Below are positions 44,060 through 52,384 of a stretch of DNA of 64,000 nucleotides, piece by piece. Below the pieces are notes generated by a model. That model was not told the DNA's origin. It saw only the letters and a program-made list of their open reading frames with translations, and did no database searches. This DNA comes from an uncultured Clostridia bacterium (GTDB lineage: Bacteria; Bacillota; Clostridia; Lachnospirales; Lachnospiraceae), in assembly GCA_937896665.1 (NCBI GenBank), contig CALBNS010000100.1, forward strand, positions 8,679-72,678, given 5' to 3'. The translations under genes and the position numbers were made by a program. Positions within the stretch are counted from its first letter, which is position 1; each line of letters begins with the position of its first letter.

Positions 44060-45853
44060 CTACTGAATCGGTTCAAAATCTGATGCTCCGTGCTTACACA
44101 ATGGACAAACAATGTCTTCTGGAAGTGTATCTCCCTCATAGATATAACCACAGATTTTGCAGACAAATCCTTTCTTTCCTTCTGTCTCCGGCTTTGGCTT
44201 AACATTCTCCTGATAGTAATTATAAGTCATTGTTTCCAAATTAGAGATTACTCTTGCCTCTGTAATTGTACAGATAAACATTCCATGAGTGTCCAAATCC
44301 ACATACTGCTCTACCTTTAATGACATAAATGAATTAATGTATCTTGGCAAAAATACTAATCCATTTTCAGAACGCAGTGGCGTAATATCTACAAATTTAT
44401 CTGCCGTACGTCCACTCTGGAAACCGAAGGTTTCAAATACCTTGAATGGCGCATCTGTAGAAAGACAGTTCAGATTCATAATCCCTGTCTGTTTGATTAC
44501 ATGGTGTGAATAATTTGCCTTATTAATTGTTACTGCAATACGATTTGGTGTATTTGTCACTTGTGAAACTGTATTTACAATTAGACCATTATCTTTCTTT
44601 CCGTCATTAGAAGTTACCACGTAAAGTCCATAACCAATCTTAAACAGAGCAGACAAATCATTCTTGTTAGCTGTCTCATCACGCTGTGCAAGATAATCCT
44701 GACAAAGCTCATTTGCCATGTTTTCAATCTGTTCTTTGCTTTCATCATTCAGCGCAGATTTGATTGTAACTGTCGTATCTGTAAATGTAATATTTTTACT
44801 ATTCTCAAGCATTCTTTTCATCACTTTCACTGCCTGAGCTGCCCATGAACCATTTTCCATTAATCCTACGACACGGTTCTGATAGTTACGCTCTGTCAGA
44901 TGGTGAATGAACTCTTGCATGAATGGGAAAATTCCCGCATTGTATGTTGTAGTGGCAAGTACCAATTTCCCATAACGGAATGCGTCTTCTACTGCTTCTG
45001 CCATATCGCATCGTGCAAGGTCATTGACTACTACTTTCGGACAGCCTTTTTCACGAAGCTTATCTGCTAAAAGATCCACTGCCTTTTTCGTATTGCCATA
45101 TACAGAAGTATATGCAATCATAATGCCCTCTGTCTCCACAGAATAAGAAGACCATGTCTGATACAGGTTAATATAATAACCAAGATTTTCCTTCAGAACA
45201 GGACCATGAAGCGGACATATTGTCTGAATATCCAGACCTGACGCTTTTTGGAGTAATTTCTGCACCTGTGCACCGTATTTTCCTACAATACCGATGTAAT
45301 AACGTCTTGCTTCGCATGCCCAATCTTCCTCTACATCCAATGCACCGAATTTTCCAAATCCATCTGCTGAAAACAGAACCTTGTCATAAGAATCATAGGT
45401 TACAATTACTTCCGGCCAGTGTACCATCGGTGCTGTCACAAAAGTCAATTCATGCTTCCCAAGAGAAAGTGTATCTCCTTCTCCAACTACCATTCTTCTG
45501 TCCTCAAACTCATTTCCAAAGAACTGTTTCATCATGACAAATGCTTTCGCAGAAGATACAATAACCGCATCTTTATAAACTTTCATGAAGTTTACAATAT
45601 TTGCAGAGTGATCCGGCTCCATATGCTGAACGATCAGATACGCCGGTTGTCTGTCTCCCAATACACTCGCAATGTTGTCCAGCCATTCATGGGTAAAACG
45701 AGCATCCACCGTATCAAATATAGCTATCTTTTCATCCAATACTACATAGGAATTGTAGGACATGCCATTTTCTACCACATACTGCCCTTCAAATAAATCT
45801 ACTTCGTGATCGTTCACGCCAACATGTTTTATATCCTTCGTAATCTCCACCAT
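44060..45853 (-). CDS. Four-domain flavodiiron protein with flavin reductase and rubredoxin domains
   Basis: A 597-residue oxygen or NO reductase fusion. Residues 1-245 are the metallo-beta-lactamase-type diiron domain (iron ligands in VQHMEPDHSAN near 78 and MVHWPEV); 250-395 a flavodoxin (YTSVYGNTKKA); 405-550 a flavin-reductase-like FMN domain (VTSNDGKKDNGLIVNTVSQV start); 560-597 a rubredoxin (CKICGYIYEG, CPLCKHG). One chain can thus take electrons from NAD(P)H or a donor through FMN and Fe to the diiron site. GGAG before the ATG; monocistronic. Confidence 0.9.
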   Translation of the reverse strand: MVEITKDIKHVGVNDHEVDLFEGQYVVENGMSYNSYVVLDEKIAIFDTVDARFTHEWLDNIASVLGDRQPAYLIVQHMEPDHSANIVNFMKVYKDAVIVSSAKAFVMMKQFFGNEFEDRRMVVGEGDTLSLGKHELTFVTAPMVHWPEVIVTYDSYDKVLFSADGFGKFGALDVEEDWACEARRYYIGIVGKYGAQVQKLLQKASGLDIQTICPLHGPVLKENLGYYINLYQTWSSYSVETEGIMIAYTSVYGNTKKAVDLLADKLREKGCPKVVVNDLARCDMAEAVEDAFRYGKLVLATTTYNAGIFPFMQEFIHHLTERNYQNRVVGLMENGSWAAQAVKVMKRMLENSKNITFTDTTVTIKSALNDESKEQIENMANELCQDYLAQRDETANKNDLSALFKIGYGLYVVTSNDGKKDNGLIVNTVSQVTNTPNRIAVTINKANYSHHVIKQTGIMNLNCLSTDAPFKVFETFGFQSGRTADKFVDITPLRSENGLVFLPRYINSFMSLKVEQYVDLDTHGMFICTITEARVISNLETMTYNYYQENVKPKPETEGKKGFVCKICGYIYEGDTLPEDIVCPLCKHGASDFEPIQ

Positions 45854-46145
45854 AATTCATACTCCTTTACTGCATAATTTTCTCTTTGTTTAGTATAACA
45901 CATATTAGGAATTTTGAGAATAAAAACCGATTGATTCTGTAGCTAATCCACGTCCATTCACACCTCTCAAAGTATTTTTTCATCAAAAATATCCTTTTAG
46001 ACAGAATACTATACGAACAAGAATCATATAATCAAACAGTCCGGTGTCATTGTTTCTTCTTTTTATAGAAACATTCAGGGGAGGGTGAATAAATGTTCCT
46101 TTAAATAAGTATATGTGTACTATGCAGAGCAGGAGGAGTTGTTTT
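45854..46145. other. Pilus-operon upstream region
   Basis: 292 bases between divergent flavodiiron and pilus genes. It contains GGGGAGGG (about 46078) and the ribosome-binding site GGAGGAG at 46132-46138. I cannot place a promoter or operator with confidence, and no regulator gene sits beside the locus. Confidence 0.4.
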
Positions 46146-47558
46146 ATGAACAAGAAAAATAAAAAGGAGAAAAGACATTCTATTAGAAAACCTTTAGCAT
46201 TATTACTTACGATGATCGTGCTGTTCAGCGTTGTATATTCACATGTTGCTTTTGCGGTGAATCTTTCTGAAGATACAAATGAAGTATACAGCACACAGGA
46301 AACAAAACAACAAACTGATAATATAGAGATGTTTGCAACAGGTAATTCTCATACCTACACAGCAGAAAACTATTTTGATGCCAGTGGTACAAGTACGAAT
46401 GCACATTTTGATGTAAAGGGAATTTTTGTTGACAGTAGCAATAATGCGCATTTGATTCTTTTTCTAGAAAAGAATTCTAATGTTAAAGATATCCTCTATA
46501 TTGTTGTAAATGGAAAAAAAATCGATATACCGGATGTAGATCATTGGGATAAAAATATCACGATAAATCTACCGGATAAAAGCAGCAAAACCTTAGAATC
46601 GATTTATGGTATCTTAGTCATAGAAGCAGGCTCCATCACAAACTTGCAGGAACAATTCTTGATAGATGTAAAAACAGTAGCTGGAGGATGGGATATCCAG
46701 GGACTTCAGGTAAACGTGGATATTGATTATTCCATCCAGAAAACAGTCTGTCCACAGACTGCAAATATTGGCGATAAGCTCACCTATACCATTACAATTA
46801 GTAATAACAGTGAGCTTGCTCTTCAAGGTGTTGATATAACAGACTCCATTCCAAGTGGGCTTAAAGTTATATCGGTAAATGAATCCGACAATCTAAATTG
46901 GCAAACTGCTGACAGGGTGTTGTATCTGGATAAAGATATAACTTTGGAGATTGGTAAAACCAAAACATACTCAGTAGCAGCAGAAGTCACAAGTGATGCA
47001 GCGCCCGGGCTATTAACCAATACTGCTACGATTGGCGGAAGTGTCATACCTAAGACAGCTACAGCTGATGTTACGATTCATGTAAATCATACAGTTACCG
47101 TAAAAAAAATAGTGACAGGAAACCTGGGAGACCAAGGTAAAGAGTTTCAGTTTACTGCAACGGTCAAGGATACAAATGGTAATGTAATAACAGTTCCAAC
47201 ATCTGATAACAGCGCTTATTCGGTAAACAGTAGTGGCACAATTACCTTTCAACTTAAAAATGGTGACTCTGTCAGCATAACAGGCGTGCCAAATGGTGCA
47301 GTTTTTGCTGTGATGGAATCCGATGAAAACGGGAACGGCTATGTAACCTCTTACGAATATTCTACGGACGATACTAGCTGGACGAATGGCTCCTCCGGAG
47401 CAATCTATAAAGATACCACATTTAAAGTGACAAACGACAAAAACGGAACGATTAACACGGGTGTATTTCTGGATTCTTTTCTATATATTATGATTCTTGC
47501 ATCCGTAATGGCAGGCATTACCGTGTTTGTAGTTCATAAGCATCATAATTCAATTTAA
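46146..47558 (+). CDS. FCT-type pilus tip/ancillary adhesin candidate
   Basis: A 470-residue surface protein. Basic N-terminus and signal peptide (about 16-38, cut near AFA-VNL); a unique N-terminal region (about 60-195); a DUF11/CARDB-like beta domain (about 196-315, TYTITISNNSELALQGVDIT); a DUF7601-like pilin domain (about 318-435, VKKIVTGNLGDQGKEFQFTA); then the sorting signal INTG-VFLDS, a hydrophobic span and a basic tail KHHNSI. The DUF7601-like domain is shared with the shaft pilin. As first gene of the locus it takes the place of Cpa in streptococci. The ATG at 46146 follows GGAGGAG. Confidence 0.75.
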   Translation: MNKKNKKEKRHSIRKPLALLLTMIVLFSVVYSHVAFAVNLSEDTNEVYSTQETKQQTDNIEMFATGNSHTYTAENYFDASGTSTNAHFDVKGIFVDSSNNAHLILFLEKNSNVKDILYIVVNGKKIDIPDVDHWDKNITINLPDKSSKTLESIYGILVIEAGSITNLQEQFLIDVKTVAGGWDIQGLQVNVDIDYSIQKTVCPQTANIGDKLTYTITISNNSELALQGVDITDSIPSGLKVISVNESDNLNWQTADRVLYLDKDITLEIGKTKTYSVAAEVTSDAAPGLLTNTATIGGSVIPKTATADVTIHVNHTVTVKKIVTGNLGDQGKEFQFTATVKDTNGNVITVPTSDNSAYSVNSSGTITFQLKNGDSVSITGVPNGAVFAVMESDENGNGYVTSYEYSTDDTSWTNGSSGAIYKDTTFKVTNDKNGTINTGVFLDSFLYIMILASVMAGITVFVVHKHHNSI

Positions 47559-47571
47559 CAGGAGCGTTTTC

Positions 47572-47808
47572 ATGAAAAAAAAGGCAATCAGTTGTGCACA
47601 AAAAAACGGAAAATTAAGTCAGGCGCAGCGGCATATTGCAGATTGGCTAGATACAGTCCATTTTCGAAAGAAATATTTTGGAGGTGTTGACGAAGCTGAC
47701 GTATGGAAGAAACTAGATGAACTAAATACCATGTATGACAATGCGCTGATGACTGAACGAGCCAGATATGATGCACTTTTAGAAAGGCAGAAGCAGGAGA
47801 ATCTATGA
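47572..47808 (+). CDS. 78-aa helical protein of the pilus locus, unknown
   Basis: I do not recognise a family. The 78 residues lack a signal peptide and membrane span and appear wholly helical: VWKKLDELNTMYDNAL followed by RARYDALLERQKQEN suggests a short coiled coil. AGGAG lies before the ATG and the stop overlaps the start of the sipA-like gene (ATGA), so it is translated with the pilus genes. A cytoplasmic role in pilus assembly is a guess from position only. The streptococcal FCT locus has no counterpart that I know of. Confidence 0.65.
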   Translation: MKKKAISCAQKNGKLSQAQRHIADWLDTVHFRKKYFGGVDEADVWKKLDELNTMYDNALMTERARYDALLERQKQENL

Positions 47809-48356
47809 AGAAATCGAAGCAAACTGTTTACAGTATAGCTGACATTATAAAAAAAAGAAGAAATGCGCTGATTATCCAAAGGGGATATTTTGCTCTTTTA
47901 AAAAAGACTTTTTTACTGATTATCGCCGGATGGCTGATATCGACAAAAGTATTTTTGGTTACTCAAGCAACAGGGCAGGGAATGTTTCCGGCCATAAAAG
48001 ATGGAGATTTGCTTGTTGTGTACCGTATGCAGCAAGAATATCGTAAAAATGACATTGTGACTTATCAGAAAGATGGAGTCCGTTTTACCGGTCGAATTGT
48101 CGCTGTTGAAGCAGATCAGGTAAATATGGATGAAAACGGAAAATTATATATCAACGGAGGAGCAGAGTCAGGAGAGATCCTTTATCCTACATATTCTGGT
48201 GGGGAATTGGAATATCCGTATCAGATTCCCAAGGGATATGTTTATATTCTGGGTGATTATCGTACCCAGACCAAGGATAGCAGGGAACTTGGGGCAATTG
48301 CTGAAGATGATGTGGAGGGTAAGGTGATTACTGTCCTTCGCAGAAGAAGCTTGTAA
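47805..48356 (+). CDS. sipA: SipA-like catalytically dead signal peptidase
   Basis: A 183-residue protein with the signal peptidase I fold: one membrane helix (about 35-52) and an outside catalytic-like domain (GDLLVVYRM, LYINGG, GYVYILGDYR). The Ser of the SM motif is replaced by Gly (ATGQGMFPAIKDGD, about residues 55-68), and the Lys before Arg-Val-Ile is replaced by Gly (RFTGRIVAVE). The dyad is therefore gone, as reported for SipA of streptococcal FCT pili, where the protein is needed for polymerisation rather than cleavage. It is coupled to the 78-aa gene. Confidence 0.85.
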   Translation: MKKSKQTVYSIADIIKKRRNALIIQRGYFALLKKTFLLIIAGWLISTKVFLVTQATGQGMFPAIKDGDLLVVYRMQQEYRKNDIVTYQKDGVRFTGRIVAVEADQVNMDENGKLYINGGAESGEILYPTYSGGELEYPYQIPKGYVYILGDYRTQTKDSRELGAIAEDDVEGKVITVLRRRSL

Positions 48357-48420
48357 ACTTAACATGTATGTTACTTATAAAAGAGTTAACATAAAAAAGA
48401 AATAGAGAGGAATGGTATTT

Positions 48421-49431
48421 ATGAAGAAAAAAATTATTACAACCCTTATTGCATGCGTTATGACTATTAGTTTAGGCGTTACGTCATTTGCGACAGAAAG
48501 GGAAGCAACATCGCTTAGTTTTAACAAAGTGTATAAGACAAAAAATGATAATACGTCAAACCCTGATGAAACATTTCAATTTAAATTTTCTAATGGAACA
48601 ATAGCAAAAGGGGAACAGACAGATGTAACGGTGCCGGCATTACCGCAGGTTAGTACACAATTTTCTGTAGGTACAGCCACAAAGGACGGTTTGCAGAAGC
48701 CAATTGTTCTCGGATTAGAGAACGTTACATGGCCTAGTGTTGGTATTTACACATACGACATATCCGAAGTTCAGGGAACAACTGCCGGTGTTACTTATGA
48801 TAGTAATTCATATAAAATGGATGTTCAGGTCGAATTCGTTAATGGGATGAGAAAACCTGTGCAGGTAACATTTTATGATGAAGCCACACCAAGTGATAAA
48901 AAAACAGAGTTTACCAACGTATATTCAGCAGGCTCTTTGGAAATTAGAAAAGAAGTAACAGGTAATATGGGTGATAAAGAGAAAGACTTTACTGTTAAGG
49001 TTACCTTTACTGCTCCGAATAAAAAGGATGTAAATAGTATTATTTCTTATATTGAAGATGGTGTGAATGAGAGCATCAATTCTACAGATTGGTCCAATGG
49101 TTCTTGCACTGTAACTATTGATCTGAAACACGATGAAGCTGTGACATTTAATAATATTCCTTATGGTGTAACCTATTCTGTAGAAGAAAACGATTACACA
49201 TCATCCGGCTATGATGCAGCAAAATATGCAGAGAATAACGGAACGGCTAATGATGGAAAAGGAACAATAAATGCGGCATCTGATAATGTAAAAATTACAA
49301 ACAACAAAAGTGTTGGCATTGAAACCGGTATTACTATGGACAGTATTCCTTACATCTTAGTTCTCTGCGCAGTTGCTGCAGGTATGATTGTATTCTTAAG
49401 AAGAAAACATATGTCCGGTAGCCTTCAATAA
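48421..49431 (+). CDS. fctA: FctA-like (Spy0128 type) shaft pilin
   Basis: A 336-residue major pilin candidate. Signal peptide (cut near SFA-TER); an FctA domain (about 28-165) with the isopeptide set visible as Lys in SFNKVYK, Glu in YTYDISE and Asn in FTNVY; a DUF7601-like domain (about 168-290, IRKEVTGNMGDKEKDF); the sorting signal IETG-ITMDSIPY, a hydrophobic span and RRKHM. The signal keeps only the TG of LPXTG. The ATG at 48421 is chosen because GAGAGGA fits it; the earlier ATG abuts that site. Confidence 0.85.
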   Translation: MKKKIITTLIACVMTISLGVTSFATEREATSLSFNKVYKTKNDNTSNPDETFQFKFSNGTIAKGEQTDVTVPALPQVSTQFSVGTATKDGLQKPIVLGLENVTWPSVGIYTYDISEVQGTTAGVTYDSNSYKMDVQVEFVNGMRKPVQVTFYDEATPSDKKTEFTNVYSAGSLEIRKEVTGNMGDKEKDFTVKVTFTAPNKKDVNSIISYIEDGVNESINSTDWSNGSCTVTIDLKHDEAVTFNNIPYGVTYSVEENDYTSSGYDAAKYAENNGTANDGKGTINAASDNVKITNNKSVGIETGITMDSIPYILVLCAVAAGMIVFLRRKHMSGSLQ

Positions 49432-49437
49432 AATAAT

Positions 49438-50199
49438 ATGAATCGGTTTATCTTAAAATCAGTCGATTTTTTCATGAGCCTGTTATTCATATGTAGCTTA
49501 TGCGTTGCAGGGAGTTATGCCATATATGCATTGTGGGATAACCATCAGGTGTATGCGGCTGCAGAAAATGTACAGGATGATATGCTACGACTAAAACCAC
49601 AAGAAGATGAAGGGGATTCCTTTGAAGAATTACTCGCTGTTAATCCTGATGTGGTAGCATGGATTTCTCTAGATAATACCAGTATTGATTATCCTGTATT
49701 ACGTGGAAATTCCAATCTTGAATATATAAATACGGATGTTTATGGAAACTTTGCTTTGGCGGGAAGTATCTTTTTAGATTCTCGCTGCGATAAGACCTTT
49801 CAGGATTTTTATTCACTGTTGTATGGTCATCACATGGCAAATGGCAGTATGTTTGGAGATTTGGACTTATATAAAGAAGAAGTCTTTTTTGATAAAAATA
49901 GGACTGGAAAATTACTATTGCCTGACGGGTCATATGATCTGGAAATTATTGCCTGCCTTACTGCAGCGTCTTCGGACGATAGCATATTTGAAATCGGACA
50001 GATACAGGTGGATATAGAATCTTTCATAGCTTATGCAGAAAAAAATGCCTTGCATGTGAGGAAAGAGATATTGGATGATATCTACAATCAAGGAGATAAA
50101 CGCTATCAGATTCTTGCATTGTCCACCTGTTCATCCGAGTATACAGATGCAAGAACAGTTGTTGTGACAATTATGAAGCCATGTAAAGTGGAAAATTAG
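49438..50199 (+). CDS. srtB: Class B sortase (pilus polymerase)
   Basis: A 253-residue transpeptidase with N-terminal membrane anchor (about 10-32). Catalytic His in LLYGHHMANGSMF, Cys in LALSTCSSEY and Arg in TDARTVVV; length and spacing are those of class B sortases. The locus order (tip, sipA, fctA, class B sortase, fctB) is that of streptococcal FCT-3/4 regions, where SrtC2 of class B polymerises FctA. The ATG is seven bases after the fctA stop. Confidence 0.9.
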   Translation: MNRFILKSVDFFMSLLFICSLCVAGSYAIYALWDNHQVYAAAENVQDDMLRLKPQEDEGDSFEELLAVNPDVVAWISLDNTSIDYPVLRGNSNLEYINTDVYGNFALAGSIFLDSRCDKTFQDFYSLLYGHHMANGSMFGDLDLYKEEVFFDKNRTGKLLLPDGSYDLEIIACLTAASSDDSIFEIGQIQVDIESFIAYAEKNALHVRKEILDDIYNQGDKRYQILALSTCSSEYTDARTVVVTIMKPCKVEN

Positions 50200-50210
50200 G
50201 AGGAAGTACA

Positions 50211-50825
50211 ATGAAAAAATGTAAAATGGCGATTGTTGCAGGCATGTGTGCTACGGTACTTTTATCTGGAATTTTTACCAAGACCGTTGCAGCAGCTGAG
50301 GTGAATGGGGAAAGTATAACAGTAAAGACGGTACTGTCGGGAACATTGCCTGAGAAAGAGGAAAGATTTGTTATGGAAATGGCAGCTGAAAATGAATATA
50401 CTCCTATGCCGGCTGGAGGAAAAAAAGGAGTATATGCTTTAAGCATCACAGGCGAGGGTGAGAACAGCTTCCCGAATATTATCTATACAAAGCCTGGTGT
50501 ATATCATTACAAAATCTATCAGAATACCGGGTCAAATGGGGAGTGTATTTATGATAACACGGTGTATTCTCTTGTTGTTTATGTAACGAATAGTGAAGTG
50601 AAACCAGACTGTTTAAACATTGTCTATGCACTATATAACGAAGATATGTCGGAGAAGCTGGATGACTTACTTTTTCATAATCAATATAAAGAAACCCCTA
50701 GGAAAGAGGAGACGAAATCTACTCCAAAAACAGGTGACTTTTCTAATGTTGATCTGTATGTAACATTCATGTTATTTTCACTAATGGGTCTTGCTATTGG
50801 ATATTACAAAAAAGAAGATTATTAA
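50211..50825 (+). CDS. fctB: FctB-like minor/base pilin
   Basis: A 204-residue surface protein: signal peptide (cut near AAA-EVN), one Spy0128-like domain (about 30-165, KPGVYHYKIYQ and LLFHNQYKE) in which the usual Glu is Gln, a Lys/Glu/Pro linker, the sorting signal TPKTGD, a hydrophobic span and KKEDY. The signal differs from the two other pilins and is close to LPXTG, so a different (housekeeping) sortase may anchor it to the wall, as in streptococcal base pilins. AGGAGG precedes the ATG. Confidence 0.8.
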   Translation: MKKCKMAIVAGMCATVLLSGIFTKTVAAAEVNGESITVKTVLSGTLPEKEERFVMEMAAENEYTPMPAGGKKGVYALSITGEGENSFPNIIYTKPGVYHYKIYQNTGSNGECIYDNTVYSLVVYVTNSEVKPDCLNIVYALYNEDMSEKLDDLLFHNQYKETPRKEETKSTPKTGDFSNVDLYVTFMLFSLMGLAIGYYKKEDY

Positions 50826-50860
50826 TACTCCTTTTTTCTTTCTACAAACCCTACAGACAC

Positions 50861-50917
50861 AAAAAAGCCCGGTTAGATTAGAATTTTTATCAAATCTAAC
50901 CTAAACGGGCATCTTTT
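50861..50917 (+). terminator. Terminator after the pilus operon
   Basis: AAAGCCCGgTTAGATT / AATCTAACctaaaCGGGC arms followed by ATCTTTTA; it may serve the leftward rsiV-like gene too. Confidence 0.8.
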
Positions 50918-50956
50918 ATCCCGATTATTATTCCTATTCTATTTCAATAATTTCTC

Positions 50957-51808
50957 TTAATTCTCACAAACGTTCTTTCCGACCTCGATCACAAATTCAG
51001 GACATCCCATCGAATCCGGACCTGCTTCTCCCTCTTGGAACACTAACACAATATTACCTTTCATATCAAAATAAAACATCTGATTTTCATCAATGTGTTC
51101 AAATTCCATTTCATCTGGTGCATGTCCATCAATCCAATAAGTAACTTCCTCGTCCGCTTTCATCTGTTCTCTCATCTGACGTTTTACTTCCGTCGAGAAA
51201 CTTTCCACATAAGCATAACCTTCACACACATCTTTTAGTGTGACAAGGCGTCCCTGTTCTTTATCAAAGTGATAGAAATATACTTCTTTTGTTGTACTTG
51301 CTGCTGTGTATTCCTTTGTGATGCGAAGTGTAAACCAGTCTTCATCGTTCTTTAAAATATCATAATACACATGCAATCCTTGATAATCCTCTGGCTGTTG
51401 TGCCACCTCATGCTCAAAATTAGCTACTATGTCATCAATAAGTGTCTTTATCTCCATGTTGATGTTTGCAATTTCTTTTTGAAATTCTTCCACCGTTTCT
51501 AGGTAAGGCATATCCACATAGGCAAAATGCGTCTGTTCTTCATACTCAATTTTATGAATCGTAATAACTTTCACCAGTTTCCCTAAGATAGGAATCTCCT
51601 CCATCGCCTGTGCTACTGTTGTGTTTACATTTGGAAGTAGAATAAATAAAAATAAAGCAAATGCAACTGCTGGCTTCCATAGAGACACCCTCTTTTTCGT
51701 TGGAAGGTTTGCTAATGTCTGATCAATTCGGTAAGCCATATCCTTCGGCATTTGGGGTATATCTTCATGTATCCCCTCTCTATACGCTTCATCGTATTTT
51801 TTCATCAT
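50957..51808 (-). CDS. rsiV: RsiV-like anti-sigma factor (DUF3298)
   Basis: A 283-residue membrane protein: cytoplasmic anti-sigma part (about 1-42), one helix (about 45-63) and an extracellular DUF4163/DUF3298 domain (about 90-283, with YFYHFDKEQGRLVTLKDV and the final FVIEVGKNVCEN). In Bacillus RsiV the same domain binds lysozyme and triggers proteolysis. Its start overlaps the sigma stop by four bases. Lysozyme as the signal is an inference from family and context. Confidence 0.82.
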   Translation of the reverse strand: MMKKYDEAYREGIHEDIPQMPKDMAYRIDQTLANLPTKKRVSLWKPAVAFALFLFILLPNVNTTVAQAMEEIPILGKLVKVITIHKIEYEEQTHFAYVDMPYLETVEEFQKEIANINMEIKTLIDDIVANFEHEVAQQPEDYQGLHVYYDILKNDEDWFTLRITKEYTAASTTKEVYFYHFDKEQGRLVTLKDVCEGYAYVESFSTEVKRQMREQMKADEEVTYWIDGHAPDEMEFEHIDENQMFYFDMKGNIVLVFQEGEAGPDSMGCPEFVIEVGKNVCEN

Positions 51809-52290
51809 TTTCCCTCCTGTACCAAGTCTTTTAATGCTTCACGACTCCGTTGTAATCGCTTCTTAATCGTTCCCTCGGTGGCTCCGACCACCTTCGCAAT
51901 TTCCTTGATTCTCATCCCTTCATAATAGTACAAAAGGACGACCATTCTCTGTTCCACCGTAAGACTTTGTATTGCATCCCATAACGTAACCTTATCATCA
52001 ATGGAAATATGCTCTGTCTCTGCTACTTCCACTTCTTCAATATCTGCCATTGGCTTTCGCTTCTGTAAAATCTTATAACACTCATTTGTCAGAATTTTAT
52101 ATATCCATGCTTTTATCTTACCAGGAAACAACAATTCATTCAGATGTTCATATGCAAGTAAAATACTATTTTGTATGGCATCCTCTGCATCCACGTCATT
52201 ATTCAACATACCTCTTGCCAGTGCATACATACCTTGTTTCATTTCCAAAATAGTATCACAAAACCACTGTTTTTTCCATTCATTCCACAT
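51805..52290 (-). CDS. sigV: SigV-like ECF sigma factor
   Basis: A 161-residue ECF sigma factor: region 2 (MYALARGMLNNDVDAEDAIQ, then KIKAWIYKILTNECYKIL) and region 4 (GMRIKEIAKVVGATEGTIKKR). It is coupled to the RsiV-like anti-sigma gene and lies 94 bases downstream of a DUF3298-deacetylase gene. The naming by analogy to SigV rests on the RsiV-type partner. Confidence 0.85.
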   Translation of the reverse strand: MWNEWKKQWFCDTILEMKQGMYALARGMLNNDVDAEDAIQNSILLAYEHLNELLFPGKIKAWIYKILTNECYKILQKRKPMADIEEVEVAETEHISIDDKVTLWDAIQSLTVEQRMVVLLYYYEGMRIKEIAKVVGATEGTIKKRLQRSREALKDLVQEGK

Positions 52291-52384
52291 TCTTACGCTT
52301 CCTATCTGTCATATAATATTCCAAGTGGGAGCATACACTCCCACTGATATACTTTAGCATTATGCGTAATCTCTGTAAATCATC

